A program made the position numbers and the translations under genes. Positions 15,071 to 23,842 of a stretch of DNA of 64,000 bases are shown here, in pieces (positions within the stretch are counted from its first letter, which is position 1; the number at the start of each line of letters is the position of its first letter). The DNA is from Streptomyces aurantiogriseus. GTDB taxonomy: Bacteria; Actinomycetota; Actinomycetes; Streptomycetales; Streptomycetaceae. The notes beneath the pieces are model-generated. The model had not been told where the DNA came from. It ran no database searches and saw only the letters and a program-made list of their open reading frames with translations. Location: positions 62,001 through 126,000 of the forward strand of contig NZ_BMSX01000022.1 of the NCBI RefSeq assembly GCF_014649375.1, written 5' to 3'.

Positions 15071-16348
15071 GTGAGCTCGCACACCCTGTCCGACCAGGCA
15101 GTCGCCCGCCACGGCTGGGTGCAGGCGGTCACCACGGCTCTGGCCACGCTGATCGCCATGGGCGTGGTGGCCGCGCTGGGGCTGTTGTGGGCCGGAGCCG
15201 CGGACCTGCCGGACGGCGCCTTCCCACGGGTGGTCGCGGCGACCGTCGTCACGGCGGTCGGCGGCACGGTCGAGCTCTCCGGGGACGCCGGAGGACTGGT
15301 GGACACTCGGGCGGGGCTGACCGTCATCCCGTTGTCCGTCACACTCGTCGGGGCTCTCGTGACCGCGGCCGGTTTCCTGCGTCCGCTGCGGCACCGGGCG
15401 GTCGCAGGTGTCGCGGAACTGGCAGGCTGGGCGGGGCGGATCGCCGTCGTGTGGCTGCTCGGTCTGCTCGCCGTGTCCCTCGCCGCCCGTCAGACCTTCG
15501 CGCTCCCCCTGGGCGACGAGACGCTCAGCGATATCGCCGAACTGTTCGACATCAGTCCGACGGTCGGCTTCACCACCGACGTGCCGCTCACGCTCGTGTT
15601 CGGCCTGCTGTGGCTGGCCGGCGTGCTGGTGCTGGCGCTGCTGGTCTCGCGCGGGGCGCCGCTGCCGGCCCGGCTGCTGCGCTTCCAGGAGTCGGTACGG
15701 CCGGCCGCGTACGCCATGGTGGTGCTCCTCCTGGCGTGTGTCGCGCTGGGCCTCCTCATCGCCTTCGTGGTCGCGGTGACGCGCGGCCATGCCGCCGAGA
15801 CCCTCGCGCTGATGCTGCTGGGCCTGCCCAACCTGGTGTGGCTCGTGTTCACCATCGGTCTGGGCGCCACCTGGGAGGGCCGGGTGGAGGGACCGTTCGG
15901 GCTGCCCGTGCCGCACGTGCTGGACGAGGTGCTGCGCGGCTCGGACAACGCCACGCTGAACCTGGGCAGCCTCGCCGAGCAGGACGCCCGCGTGTGGTGG
16001 CTCGTCGCCGTGGACGCCATGCTGCTGCTGGCGGCGGCCTTCGTGATGGCGGCCCGCTCACCGGCCCGGACACCCGTCTGGCGGCACGGTGTCCACATGG
16101 CGGTCGCGCTGGTGCTCACGGTGCTGATGATCTGTCTGGTCGGCCGTGTCTCCGCGCACTACGGCCTCTCCGTGCTCGGCATCACCGACCTGGGCGGCGC
16201 CGATCTGACCGGGGACCTGTTCCTGCGCCCCGTGGTGTGGACGGCGCTGGGCTTCGCGGCGCTGTGGGGACTGGTCACCGGGTTCCTGGGCGGGTTGCTG
16301 GCACGGGGGAGGGCGGGGCAGGGCAGGGTCGACGAGGGCTCGTGGTGA
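15071..16348 (+). CDS. Streptophobe-family integral membrane protein
   Basis: A 425-residue, strongly hydrophobic protein with about ten predicted membrane segments, for example TTALATLIAMGVVAALGLLW near the N-terminus. The conserved loops GDAGGLVDTRAGLTVIPLSVTLVG and ETLALMLLGLPNLVWLVFTIG mark the 'streptophobe' family, known only in Streptomyces relatives and without an assigned function. The start is GTG at 15071, with GGCAGG just upstream. Five copies of an 18-bp repeat follow its stop codon. Confidence 0.78.
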   Translation: MSSHTLSDQAVARHGWVQAVTTALATLIAMGVVAALGLLWAGAADLPDGAFPRVVAATVVTAVGGTVELSGDAGGLVDTRAGLTVIPLSVTLVGALVTAAGFLRPLRHRAVAGVAELAGWAGRIAVVWLLGLLAVSLAARQTFALPLGDETLSDIAELFDISPTVGFTTDVPLTLVFGLLWLAGVLVLALLVSRGAPLPARLLRFQESVRPAAYAMVVLLLACVALGLLIAFVVAVTRGHAAETLALMLLGLPNLVWLVFTIGLGATWEGRVEGPFGLPVPHVLDEVLRGSDNATLNLGSLAEQDARVWWLVAVDAMLLLAAAFVMAARSPARTPVWRHGVHMAVALVLTVLMICLVGRVSAHYGLSVLGITDLGGADLTGDLFLRPVVWTALGFAALWGLVTGFLGGLLARGRAGQGRVDEGSW

Positions 16349-16357
16349 GGCCTCTGG

Positions 16358-16447
16358 GATCCCGGTCTCCGAGGCGATCCCGATCTCTGCAGCGATCCCG
16401 GTCTCCGCGGCGCTCCCGGCCTCTGCCGCGTTCCCGGCCTCCTGCGG
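16358..16447. repeat. Five imperfect 18-bp tandem repeats
   Basis: Five consecutive 18-base units of the form GATCCCGGTCTCCGMGGC (16358, 16376, 16394, 16412, 16430), increasingly diverged towards the right. They lie between the streptophobe gene stop and the end of the convergent kinase gene, outside any coding region I accept. No hairpin potential stands out. Confidence 0.85.
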
Positions 16448-16477
16448 TGGCCGCCCTGAAGCGCGGGCCGTGATCTC

Positions 16478-17470
16478 TCAGCCCTGGTCACCCGGCCCGA
16501 ACACCGGCACCGCCCACCTCGGCGGCGGCTTGGGCCGTCCTCCGCCCGCCACCTGAAGGTTCACCTCCGTCGGCGGGTGCCCCGCCTGCGGGCCGCCCGC
16601 CCCCGCCGCCCGCAGGTCGCCGACGAACGCGAGGCAGGTGCCGTGGCGGGCGTCGGGCGTCTTGGCCAGGGCCCGGGCGAAGACCTCGTCGACGCGCGGG
16701 GGCAGGTCGGGGCGCGCCTCGGTGAGCGGGGGCGGCTCGTCGTACTGGTGGGCCCACAGCAGGGCCATGTCGTCGTCGCGGCGGAAGGGCGGGCGGCCCG
16801 CGAGCGTCTCGTAGACGACGCAGGCGAGGCCGTAGACATCGCAGCGGCCGTCGACCGGGCGGCCGGAGATCTGCTCGGGGGCGACGTAGTCGAGGGTGCC
16901 GACGAACTGACCGACGGTGGTGAAGCCGGTGAGGGACAGCGACTTCTTCGTCAGGCCGAAGTCGGTGAGGTAGACGTGCTCGGGGTGGTCGCTGTCGGTG
17001 CCGCGGGCGACGAGGATGTTGCCGGGTTTGACGTCCCGGTGGACCAGGCCGTGCTCGTGGGCGGCGTCGAGCGCCGAGGCGACCTGTGTGGCGATCCGGA
17101 CGGCGGTCGGCAGCGGCAACCGGCCCCGGCTGTCGAGGAGGTGGCGCAGGTCGCGGCCGGCGACGTAGCGCATGGCGATGTACAGCAGGCCGTCGGTCTC
17201 GCCTGCCTCGAAGACCGGCACGATGTGCGGGTGGTCGATCGCGGCGGCCACCCGGGACTCGTGGGTGAAGCGGTTGCGGAAGGTGTCGTTGCGGGCGAGT
17301 TCCGGCGCGAGCAGCTTGAGGGCGACGGTGCGGTCGAGGCGCAGGTCACGGGCGCGGTAGACGACGGCCATGCCGCCGCGCCCGATCTCGGCCTCGAGGC
17401 GGTAGCCCGCGACCTGCCGGCCGACGAGTTCGGAGGGTCCGCCGGAGAAGAGGCTCGTCTCGCGGTCCAT
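16478..17470 (-). CDS. Soluble Hanks-type serine/threonine protein kinase
   Basis: A 330-residue protein. It has the glycine loop IGRGGMAVVY (about 29-38), the ATP-binding lysine Lys52 (VALKLL), the catalytic loop LVHRDVKPGNIL, the DFG motif in YLTDFGLTKK and the APEQISGRPVDGRCDVYGLACVVYE substrate region. Unlike PknB it has no C-terminal membrane helix or PASTA repeats; only a short Pro-rich tail follows. Its ATG overlaps the stop of the upstream gene. The operon also encodes an FHA-domain ABC transporter, and FHA domains bind phosphothreonine, so that transporter is a natural substrate or partner. Confidence 0.9.
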   Translation of the reverse strand: MDRETSLFSGGPSELVGRQVAGYRLEAEIGRGGMAVVYRARDLRLDRTVALKLLAPELARNDTFRNRFTHESRVAAAIDHPHIVPVFEAGETDGLLYIAMRYVAGRDLRHLLDSRGRLPLPTAVRIATQVASALDAAHEHGLVHRDVKPGNILVARGTDSDHPEHVYLTDFGLTKKSLSLTGFTTVGQFVGTLDYVAPEQISGRPVDGRCDVYGLACVVYETLAGRPPFRRDDDMALLWAHQYDEPPPLTEARPDLPPRVDEVFARALAKTPDARHGTCLAFVGDLRAAGAGGPQAGHPPTEVNLQVAGGGRPKPPPRWAVPVFGPGDQG

Positions 17471-18012
17471 CAGGGTTCACCGTCGGGGGTGACGGCCCGG
17501 GAGCGGGCGCCGGTGTTCTGCGTCGTGGTGGGCGGGTCGTCGGCCGCGTAGGTGCTCAGGCGGGTGCCGTCGCCGTACAGCCAGCGCCCCTGGGCGGGGT
17601 CGTAGATCCACATGGACTCGCCGTCGACGACCACGCCGATCCGCAGGCCCTGGGTGCGGTTGCGGAAGGTCTCGCCGTCGAGGGCGCCGCCGGCGAGTTC
17701 CTCGACGGCGGCCCGGTAGCGGGCGAGGGCCTGTTCGGCGCGGCCGAGGAGGGGGCGCGGGTCGGTGACGGTCGTGAGGGCACCGTCGGCGAGGGGCGGG
17801 TCCTGGGGTACGGCGACCAGGTACCGGCCGTCCACCCAGGCCGACCAGCCGTTGGAGCACAACACATGCCCCCAGTCCCCGCGCCGCTCGACGAGCCGGA
17901 CGGGCAGCAGCGGGTCGAGGGGGACGGTGGGCCGGGCGGGGTCGGGGGCCTCCCAGGCGGGCATGCCCTGCTGGGGGACGACGTGCGTGGGCCGGAAGCC
18001 GGAGGTCGTCAT
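17470..18012 (-). CDS. Small operon protein with SH3-like N-terminal domain
   Basis: A 180-residue protein with no signal peptide or membrane segment. The middle part (VRLVERRGDWGHVLCSNGWSAWVDGRYLV, about residues 38-67) resembles a bacterial SH3-type fold. A helical region follows, then a beta-rich tail (GESMWIYDPAQGRWLYGDG). It sits between the FHA-ABC transporter gene (5-base gap) and the kinase gene (ATGA overlap), so translation is coupled and a role in the same signalling or transport unit is likely. I know no assigned function. Confidence 0.7.
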   Translation of the reverse strand: MTTSGFRPTHVVPQQGMPAWEAPDPARPTVPLDPLLPVRLVERRGDWGHVLCSNGWSAWVDGRYLVAVPQDPPLADGALTTVTDPRPLLGRAEQALARYRAAVEELAGGALDGETFRNRTQGLRIGVVVDGESMWIYDPAQGRWLYGDGTRLSTYAADDPPTTTQNTGARSRAVTPDGEP

Positions 18013-18017
18013 CGCGC

Positions 18018-20357
18018 CTACTTCCGCATCACGGCGGGTTCGTGTCGGCGCAGCAGCCGGGAGACGACGTACCCGAAGACGACCGAGAGCACCACGAGCA
18101 TCCCCACGTCGAGCAGCCACACGCTCGCCGAGTGCTCGAACAGGGGGTCTCCGGTCAGACCGCCAGGCACGATCCGGGCCAGGTCGACGGTGCCGGCCAT
18201 CGCGCCGAACGCCCAGCGGGAGGGCACGAGCCACGCCAGCTGCTCCAGCCCGGGCACGCCGTCCAGCGGCAACAGCGCGCCGCAGAAGACGACCTGGACG
18301 ATGGCGAGCAGCACCAGCAGCGGCATCGTCACCTCCTCCTTGCGCACGAGCGCGGAGACCAGCAGGCCGAGCATCATCGCCGTGAAGGCCAGCAGGGCGA
18401 CGGCGAGGGTGATTTCGAGCAGCGGCGGCATCAGCACGCCCTTCCCACCGGGCGCGTCGAGGTCGACGCCGAGCAGGGCGACGAGCGTCAGCACGGCCGC
18501 CTGCACGACGGTCACCGTGCCCAGCACGACGACCTTCGACATCAGGTACGCCGATCTGGACAGGCCGACGGCCCGCTCGCGCTGGTAGATCACGCGTTCC
18601 TTGACCAGTTCGCGCACGGCGTTGGCCGCGCCGGTGAGGACGCCGCCGACGCACAGGATCAGCAGGGCGTTCATCGCGGTGTCGCGGGTGAGCTGGCTGC
18701 CGGCGAGGGCGCGGGCCATGGCCCCCATCACGAACGGCAGGGCGATCATGACGGCCAGGAAGGTGCGGTCGGCGCTGAGCGCGGCCGTGTAGCGGCGGAT
18801 CAGCGTGCCGAGCTGGGCGGCGCGGCTGCGGGGCTGGGGCGGCGGCAGCATGATGACCGGGCCGTCGCGGGCGAGGTCGGGCTGGGCGCTGGAGCTGACG
18901 ACGTAGTGCCGGTGGAACGGCGACTCGGCGTACTCCCCGGCCCAGTCCCGGTCGCGGTCCCGGTCGAACGCCTCGAAGGCCTCGGGCCAGTGCTCGAAGC
19001 CGAAGAAGGCGAGGGCGTCGTCGGGCTGCCCGTAGTAGGCGACCTTGCCGCCGGGTGCGAGGACGAGGAGGCGGTCGCAGACGTCGAGGCTGAGGACGCT
19101 GTGGGTGACGACGATGACGGTGCGGCCGTCGTCGGCGAGGCCGCGCAGCATGTGCATCACCGAGCGGTCCATACCGGGGTCGAGGCCCGAGGTCGGCTCG
19201 TCGAGGAAGAGCAGCGACGGCTTGGTCAGCAGTTCCAGGGCCACGCTGACCCGCTTGCGCTGGCCGCCGGAGAGGCTGTGCACGTGCTGGTCGGCGCGCT
19301 CCTCAAGGCCCAGTTCGCGGATGACCTCCTCGACGCGCTCCCGGCGCTCGGCCTTGGCGGTGTCCTGCGGGAAGCGCAGTTCGGCGGCGTAGCCGAGGGC
19401 GCTGCGCACGGTGAGCTGGGCGTGCAGGATGTCGTCCTGCGGGACCAGGCCGATGCGCTGGCGCAGTTCGGCGTAGTCGCGGTACAGGTCGCGGCCGTCG
19501 TAGACGACGGTGCCGTGGTCGGCGGGGCGCTGTCCGGTGAGGGCGTTGAGCAGGGTGGACTTTCCGGCGCCGCTGGGTCCGACGACCGCGAGCAGGCACT
19601 TCTCCCCGACCGGGAACGACACATGGTCGAGGAGGACCTTGCGGCCGTGGTCGACGGAGACCGTGAGGCCCTGGACGTCGAGGGAGATCTCGCCGGTGTC
19701 GACGTACTCCTGGAGTTCGTGGCCGACCAGGCAGAACGCCGAGTGGCCGATGCCGACGATGTCGCCCTGGCCGATCGGGGCGGTGGTGACGGGCAGGCCG
19801 TTGAGGTAGGTGCCGTTGTGACTGTCGAGGTCGGCGATCTCGTAGGTGCCGTCGGGCAGGGCGCGCAGTTCGGCGTGCCAACGGGAGACGACCAGGTCGT
19901 CGATGACCAGGTCGTTGTCGGCGGCGCGGCCGATGCGCACGGTGCGGGCGGGCAGTGGGCGGACGCAGGTGGGCTGCCGGAAGGCTCCCGTCGCTTCGGG
20001 GTGCGACACCGCGGAGGGCCGCTCGGGCGAGGGCGGGGGGCGGTCGGTCAGGACGGCGCGGGGGCCGTCGGTGGGGCTGCCGAAGCGGATCACGGTGCCG
20101 GGGCCGACGTCCGAGGCGTGGATGCGGCGGCCGTCGGCGTAGGTGCCGTTGGTGCTGTGCTCGTCCTCGAGGGTCCAGTGGCCTCCGTCGGGCCGCAGGA
20201 CCGCGTGGTGCCAGGAGACGCGGGCGTCCTCGAGGACGATGTCGCTGAGCGGGTCCCTGCCGACGCGGTAGGCGTGGTCCGGGATCATCACCGTGGAACC
20301 CGTCTCGGTCTCCAGCACGAGTTCGGGCGCAGTCGAGGCGACAGGCCGCTCCGCCAT
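18018..20357 (-). CDS. FHA-FHA-ABC transporter (ATPase and ABC2 permease in one chain)
   Basis: A 779-residue protein. FHA domain 1 (about residues 30-90) has GRDPLSDIVLEDARVSWHHA and STNGTYADG; FHA 2 (about 140-205) has GRAADNDLVIDDLVVSRWHAEL and SHNGTYLNG. The ABC domain (about 225-440) has Walker A VGPSGAGKST, signature LSGGQRKR, Walker B LLFLDEPTSGLD and a switch His in VTHS. The C-terminal ABC2/ABCG-type permease has about six membrane helices (540-775). The architecture matches the Rv1747 class from mycobacteria, where kinases phosphorylate the protein and FHA domains read threonine phosphorylation. The substrate is unknown. Confidence 0.9.
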   Translation of the reverse strand: MAERPVASTAPELVLETETGSTVMIPDHAYRVGRDPLSDIVLEDARVSWHHAVLRPDGGHWTLEDEHSTNGTYADGRRIHASDVGPGTVIRFGSPTDGPRAVLTDRPPPSPERPSAVSHPEATGAFRQPTCVRPLPARTVRIGRAADNDLVIDDLVVSRWHAELRALPDGTYEIADLDSHNGTYLNGLPVTTAPIGQGDIVGIGHSAFCLVGHELQEYVDTGEISLDVQGLTVSVDHGRKVLLDHVSFPVGEKCLLAVVGPSGAGKSTLLNALTGQRPADHGTVVYDGRDLYRDYAELRQRIGLVPQDDILHAQLTVRSALGYAAELRFPQDTAKAERRERVEEVIRELGLEERADQHVHSLSGGQRKRVSVALELLTKPSLLFLDEPTSGLDPGMDRSVMHMLRGLADDGRTVIVVTHSVLSLDVCDRLLVLAPGGKVAYYGQPDDALAFFGFEHWPEAFEAFDRDRDRDWAGEYAESPFHRHYVVSSSAQPDLARDGPVIMLPPPQPRSRAAQLGTLIRRYTAALSADRTFLAVMIALPFVMGAMARALAGSQLTRDTAMNALLILCVGGVLTGAANAVRELVKERVIYQRERAVGLSRSAYLMSKVVVLGTVTVVQAAVLTLVALLGVDLDAPGGKGVLMPPLLEITLAVALLAFTAMMLGLLVSALVRKEEVTMPLLVLLAIVQVVFCGALLPLDGVPGLEQLAWLVPSRWAFGAMAGTVDLARIVPGGLTGDPLFEHSASVWLLDVGMLVVLSVVFGYVVSRLLRRHEPAVMRK

Positions 20358-20426
20358 GCCGGAATTCTATCGATTCGTACCCCTGTGCGCCCCACCGGAG
20401 ATCCGTTGGGGGCCCTCTGTCACGTG

Positions 20427-20837
20427 TCAGCCGACGGGAAGCACGAGGGCCGGGATGGTCCGCTGCATACGCAGGGCGTCGACGGACTCGGCGAGCAGTT
20501 CGTACTCGGTGGTCTCGTCGCTGGCGGCGATCCGCACCAGCCGTCCCCCGGCCAGTTCGTCGGCGACCAGTTCCTGCTGTTCCACGTCGGCACACCAGGC
20601 CCGCAGCACCCCGGGCACGTCCGGGACGGTCTCGGCGACCGGCACGAGGGCGTTCGGCGGGAAGTGCGCGTCGTCGGGCTGCGGGTCGAGCCGCCCGGCG
20701 ATCCAGGAGGCCCGGTCCCGCAGCCACCACAGGGCGAGGGCCAGCGTCGGCGCACGGTAGGTGCCCAGCGGTACGCCGATGCGCCGGCCGTCGCAGACGC
20801 CGTACGCGGTGACATGGCACAGGAATTCGTCGTGCAC
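20427..20837 (-). CDS. Hypothetical regulator-like protein
   Basis: A 136-residue soluble protein of a kind I do not recognise by family name. It begins VHDEFLCHVTAYGVCDGRRIG and has a hydrophobic RAPTLALALWWLRDRASWIAG helix and an acidic C-terminal half (ADELAGGRLVRIAASDETTEYE). No DNA-binding motif is clear. The GTG at 20837 is preceded by GGGGGAGAAG; an upstream in-frame extension lacks such a site. A candidate promoter lies 86 bases upstream. It ends 60 bases before the FHA-ABC gene start region, on the same strand, so read-through into that operon is possible. Confidence 0.65.
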   Translation of the reverse strand: MHDEFLCHVTAYGVCDGRRIGVPLGTYRAPTLALALWWLRDRASWIAGRLDPQPDDAHFPPNALVPVAETVPDVPGVLRAWCADVEQQELVADELAGGRLVRIAASDETTEYELLAESVDALRMQRTIPALVLPVG

Positions 20838-21092
20838 GACCTTCTCCCCCGTCGCTCGCTCGCCGGTGTGCGGCCTCGCTTTCCGTGCGGCTCCTGTGGG
20901 GTGAACTGCCCCCTGACGTTCGAGTATGTTCACTACTGAAACACTGTCACCATGACTTTCCGGCCAGTCTCCTGGCATATTCATCGCCACTCTTGGCCGA
21001 AATACGGCGGGCGCGGGATTCCGTACGGGACCGGCGCGGACCGGGGTCCGCGCCCTGACCGGAGCGGATGCCCTCCGGCCGGAAAGGGAGCC
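20838..21092. other. AT-richer intergenic region
   Basis: About 255 bases with lower GC (20920-21000 especially). It holds a candidate minus-strand promoter and nothing else I can name. Together with the weak small ORF that follows, the distance between supported genes is about 435 bases (20838-21272). Confidence 0.4.
20923..20950 (-). promoter_or_regulatory. Candidate promoter for the 136-residue protein gene
   Basis: On the minus strand GTGACA (20950-20945), 16 bases, CATACT (20928-20923). The spacer includes TTCA/TGAA inverted arms. It lies in an AT-rich island 86 bases before the GTG start. Confidence 0.4.
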
Positions 21093-21263
21093 ATGAATTC
21101 CACCGCCCGCGGCGGTCCATCCCCGGAAAGGCGGAAAAGATCGCTGCGGGTGGAGGACACCATGAGCACCGGCGGAAAAGTGGACGCGGAATTCACCGCC
21201 GTCCCGCGCAGGCACCCGTCCGGAGTTCGTTCATGGCTCGCGGCTGTGGGGGCGTGCGCCTGA
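21093..21263 (+). CDS. Possible small protein
   Basis: A 56-residue frame starting ATG at 21093 after AAAGGGAG. An internal ATG at 21162 after GGAGGACACC would give a 33-residue product beginning MSTGGKVDAEFTAVPRRHPS. The ribosome sites are good, but the composition is plain and third-position bias is only moderate. I recognise no family. It may be a small secreted or regulatory peptide, or not a gene at all. Confidence 0.3.
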   Translation: MNSTARGGPSPERRKRSLRVEDTMSTGGKVDAEFTAVPRRHPSGVRSWLAAVGACA

Positions 21264-21272
21264 GGAAACGGC

Positions 21273-22304
21273 TCAGCCCTTGATCACCGCGTCGATGCGG
21301 GCCAGCTCGTCCGCGTCGAAGTCCAGGCGGTCCAGGGCGCCGACGCTGTCCTCGATCTGGCGGGCGCTGCTCGCGCCGACCAGGGCGGAGGTGACGCGGC
21401 CGCCGCGCAGCACCCAGGCCAGGGCGAGCTGGGCCAGCGACTGGCCCCGGGACTCGGCGATCTCGTCGAGGGCGCGCAGCTTGGCGACCAGTTCCTCGGT
21501 GACCGCCTCGGAGTTCAGGAAGGGGCTGTCGCTCGCGGCCCGCGAGTCCTCCGGGATGCCGTCGAGGTAGCGGGCGGTGAGCAGGCCCTGCTCCAGCGGG
21601 GAGAAGACGATGGAGCCGACCTGGAGCTCGTCCAGGGCGTCGAGCAGGCCCTCGCTCTCGGGGCGACGGTCGAGCATCGAGTAGCGCGGCTGGTGGATGA
21701 GGAGCGGGGTGCCCAGCTCGGCGAGGATGCGGGCGGCCTCGCGGGTCTGCTCGGCCGAGTAGTTGGAGACGCCGACGTACAGCGCCTTGCCCTGCTGGAC
21801 CGCGGAGTGCAGGGCACCCATCGTCTCCTCCAGCGGAGTCTCCGGGTCGGGGCGGTGCGAGTAGAAGATGTCGACGTACTCGAGCCCCATCCGCTTCAGG
21901 CTCTGGTCGAGGGAGGACAGCAGGTACTTGCGCGAACCCCACTCGCCGTACGGGCCGGGCCACATCAGATAGCCGGCCTTGGTGGAGATGACCAGCTCGT
22001 CGCGGTACGGCGCGAAGTCCGCCTTCAGGAACTCGCCCAGCGCGGATTCGGCGGCGCCGGGCGGCGGGCCGTAGTTGTTCGCCAGGTCGAAGTGGGTGAC
22101 GCCGAGGTCGAAGGCGCGGCGCAGGATGGACCGCTGGGTCTCGACCGGGCGGTCCGGGCCGAAGTTGTGCCACAGTCCGAGCGACAGCGCGGGGAGCTTC
22201 AGGCCGCTGCGTCCGGTGCGCCGGTAGGGCATGTCCGCGTAGCGGTCGGGGTGTGCGGTGTACAACGCGACTCCATGAGGGGTTGGCTCGGAAGATCGGT
22301 TCAT
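21273..22304 (-). CDS. Aldo/keto reductase (YghZ / glyceraldehyde-3-phosphate reductase type)
   Basis: A 343-residue NADPH-dependent reductase with the TIM-barrel tetrad: Asp and Tyr in HFDLANNYGPPPG, Lys in ELVISTKAGY, His in VDIFYSHRPD. The ADMPYRRTGRSGLKLPALSLGLWHNFG N-terminus and the GPPPGAAE insert are typical of the YghZ/AKR14 group, which reduces L-glyceraldehyde 3-phosphate or methylglyoxal. The ATG at 22304 was chosen; an upstream in-frame ATG at 22388 would overlap the promoter region. A LysR gene is divergent, 86 bases away, and probably controls it. Confidence 0.88.
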   Translation of the reverse strand: MNRSSEPTPHGVALYTAHPDRYADMPYRRTGRSGLKLPALSLGLWHNFGPDRPVETQRSILRRAFDLGVTHFDLANNYGPPPGAAESALGEFLKADFAPYRDELVISTKAGYLMWPGPYGEWGSRKYLLSSLDQSLKRMGLEYVDIFYSHRPDPETPLEETMGALHSAVQQGKALYVGVSNYSAEQTREAARILAELGTPLLIHQPRYSMLDRRPESEGLLDALDELQVGSIVFSPLEQGLLTARYLDGIPEDSRAASDSPFLNSEAVTEELVAKLRALDEIAESRGQSLAQLALAWVLRGGRVTSALVGASSARQIEDSVGALDRLDFDADELARIDAVIKG

Positions 22305-22390
22305 GGGAACCGCTACCCACTCTTCCGCGACCTGCGGGTAGTGGTCCAACAGAAGAATCCGATGGAATTCAGCGGATAGGCTTCTCAATC

Positions 22391-23275
22391 ATGGAACTGC
22401 GCCACCTCCAGCACTTCGTCGCGGTCGCCGAGGACCAGCACTTCACCCGGGCCGCCGAGCGCCTGATGGTCTCCCAGTCGGGCCTGTCGGCGTCGATCCG
22501 AGCCCTGGAGCGGGAGTTGCGGGCGCCCCTGTTCGTACGGACGACCCGCCGGGTGACGCTGACGGAGGCGGGCCGGGCACTGCTGGCGGAGGCGGAGCGG
22601 ATCCTGGCGCAGGTGCGGGCCGCGCACGAGGCGGTGGCCGCAGTGCAGGGTGTGGTGCGGGGCACACTCGCGGTGGGCACCGAGCAGTGCATCGCGGGCG
22701 TGCATGTGGCGGGGCTGCTGGCTGCCTTCCGGCGGCGGCATCCGGACGTGGAGATCCGGCTCAGGCAGTCCGGCTCGGGCGCGCTGGCCGAGGAGGTGGC
22801 GGCCGGGCGTCTCGACCTGGCCTTCGCCTACCGCACCCAGGCGGACAGCGACCAGTTGCGCTCCGCGCCGCTGGCCTGTGAGCCGATGTACGTGCTGTGC
22901 CACCCCGACCACCGCCTCGCCGACGCGGCGGCCGCGCTCACGCCGGCCGACGTCTCGGACGAGGTGTTCGTCGACTTCCACCCGGACTGGGGCCCGCGTC
23001 GCGCCACCGACGCGGCCTTCGCCGTCGCGGGCGCCCGCCGTACGGTCGCGCTGGAGGTCAACGACGTGCACAGCCTGCTCGACCTGGTGGACGAGAACCT
23101 CGGCATCGCCGTCGTACCGCGCCACTTCCGGCACAAGCGGGAGGCGCTCACCGCGCTGCCCCTGAAGGGCACGGGCGAGGTGGTGTACGAGACGGTGGCC
23201 CTGCTGCCGCCCCCGGAGGCGACCAGCCCGGCGGCGCGGGCACTGATGGCGCTGCTCGATGCGGAGGGCGGGTAA
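22391..23275 (+). CDS. LysR-family transcriptional regulator
   Basis: A 294-residue protein with an N-terminal winged HTH (MELRHLQHFVAVAEDQHFTRAAERLMVSQSGLSASIRALERELRAPLFVRTTRRVTLT, residues 1-58) and a LysR substrate-binding domain (about 90-290). It is divergent from the aldo/keto reductase gene, so the intergenic 22305-22390 should contain its operator. The effector is unknown. The ATG at 22391 begins exactly at the conserved MELRHL start. Confidence 0.9.
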   Translation: MELRHLQHFVAVAEDQHFTRAAERLMVSQSGLSASIRALERELRAPLFVRTTRRVTLTEAGRALLAEAERILAQVRAAHEAVAAVQGVVRGTLAVGTEQCIAGVHVAGLLAAFRRRHPDVEIRLRQSGSGALAEEVAAGRLDLAFAYRTQADSDQLRSAPLACEPMYVLCHPDHRLADAAAALTPADVSDEVFVDFHPDWGPRRATDAAFAVAGARRTVALEVNDVHSLLDLVDENLGIAVVPRHFRHKREALTALPLKGTGEVVYETVALLPPPEATSPAARALMALLDAEGG

Positions 23276-23326
23276 GGGTCTGCCCAAGAAGCGGCGGCGG
23301 GGCGGCGGGTGCGCGATGGTGGACGT

Positions 23327-23842
23327 ATGCACGCGAAGGACATCCTCATCGACGGTTACCACCGCATCCAGGAAGAAGTCCACGCCGCCGTCGAGGGCCT
23401 GGACCCCGACGACCTCAACGCCCGCCCCACCGCCGAGACCAACTCGGTCGCCTGGCTGGTCTGGCATCTCACCCGTGTCCAGGACGACCACATCGCCGAC
23501 GCCTTCGAGCTCGACCAGGTGTGGCTGTCCCAGGACTGGGAGAAACGGTTCGGCCTGGACCTGCCGCGCCACGACACCGGGTACGGGCACAGCGCGGCGA
23601 AGGTCGCCAAGGTGCAGGTCTCCGAGGCCGAGCTGCTGACCGGCTACTACGACGCCGTCCACGCACAGACCCTGCAGGCGCTGCGCGGGCTGACCGCGGC
23701 GGACCTGGAGCGGATCGTGGACGAGCGCTGGGATCCGCCGGTCAGCCTGGGCGTACGGCTGGTCAGCGTCCTGTCCGACGATCTCCAGCACGTCGGACAG
23801 GCCGCCTATGTGCGCGGGCTGCTTCAGAGCGCGGCCGCGTAA
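23327..23842 (+). CDS. DinB/DUF664-family protein
   Basis: A 171-residue four-helix-bundle protein. The first helix reads LIDGYHRIQEEVHAAVEGL, and NSVAWLVWHLTRVQDDHIADAF holds the metal-binding histidines, with a third in LSDDLQHVGQAAYVRGLL. The family includes mycothiol-dependent enzymes in actinobacteria. It begins 51 bases after the LysR gene and may be co-transcribed with it. Its last 19 bases overlap the end of the convergent adenosine deaminase gene. A degraded relative lies near 11.9 kb. Confidence 0.8.
   Translation: MHAKDILIDGYHRIQEEVHAAVEGLDPDDLNARPTAETNSVAWLVWHLTRVQDDHIADAFELDQVWLSQDWEKRFGLDLPRHDTGYGHSAAKVAKVQVSEAELLTGYYDAVHAQTLQALRGLTAADLERIVDERWDPPVSLGVRLVSVLSDDLQHVGQAAYVRGLLQSAAA

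Noticed and set aside
18042..20939. 965-codon plus-strand frame opposite the FHA-ABC gene
   Set aside because: Antisense shadow with repetitive composition; the opposite strand has unmistakable FHA, Walker A and Walker B motifs.
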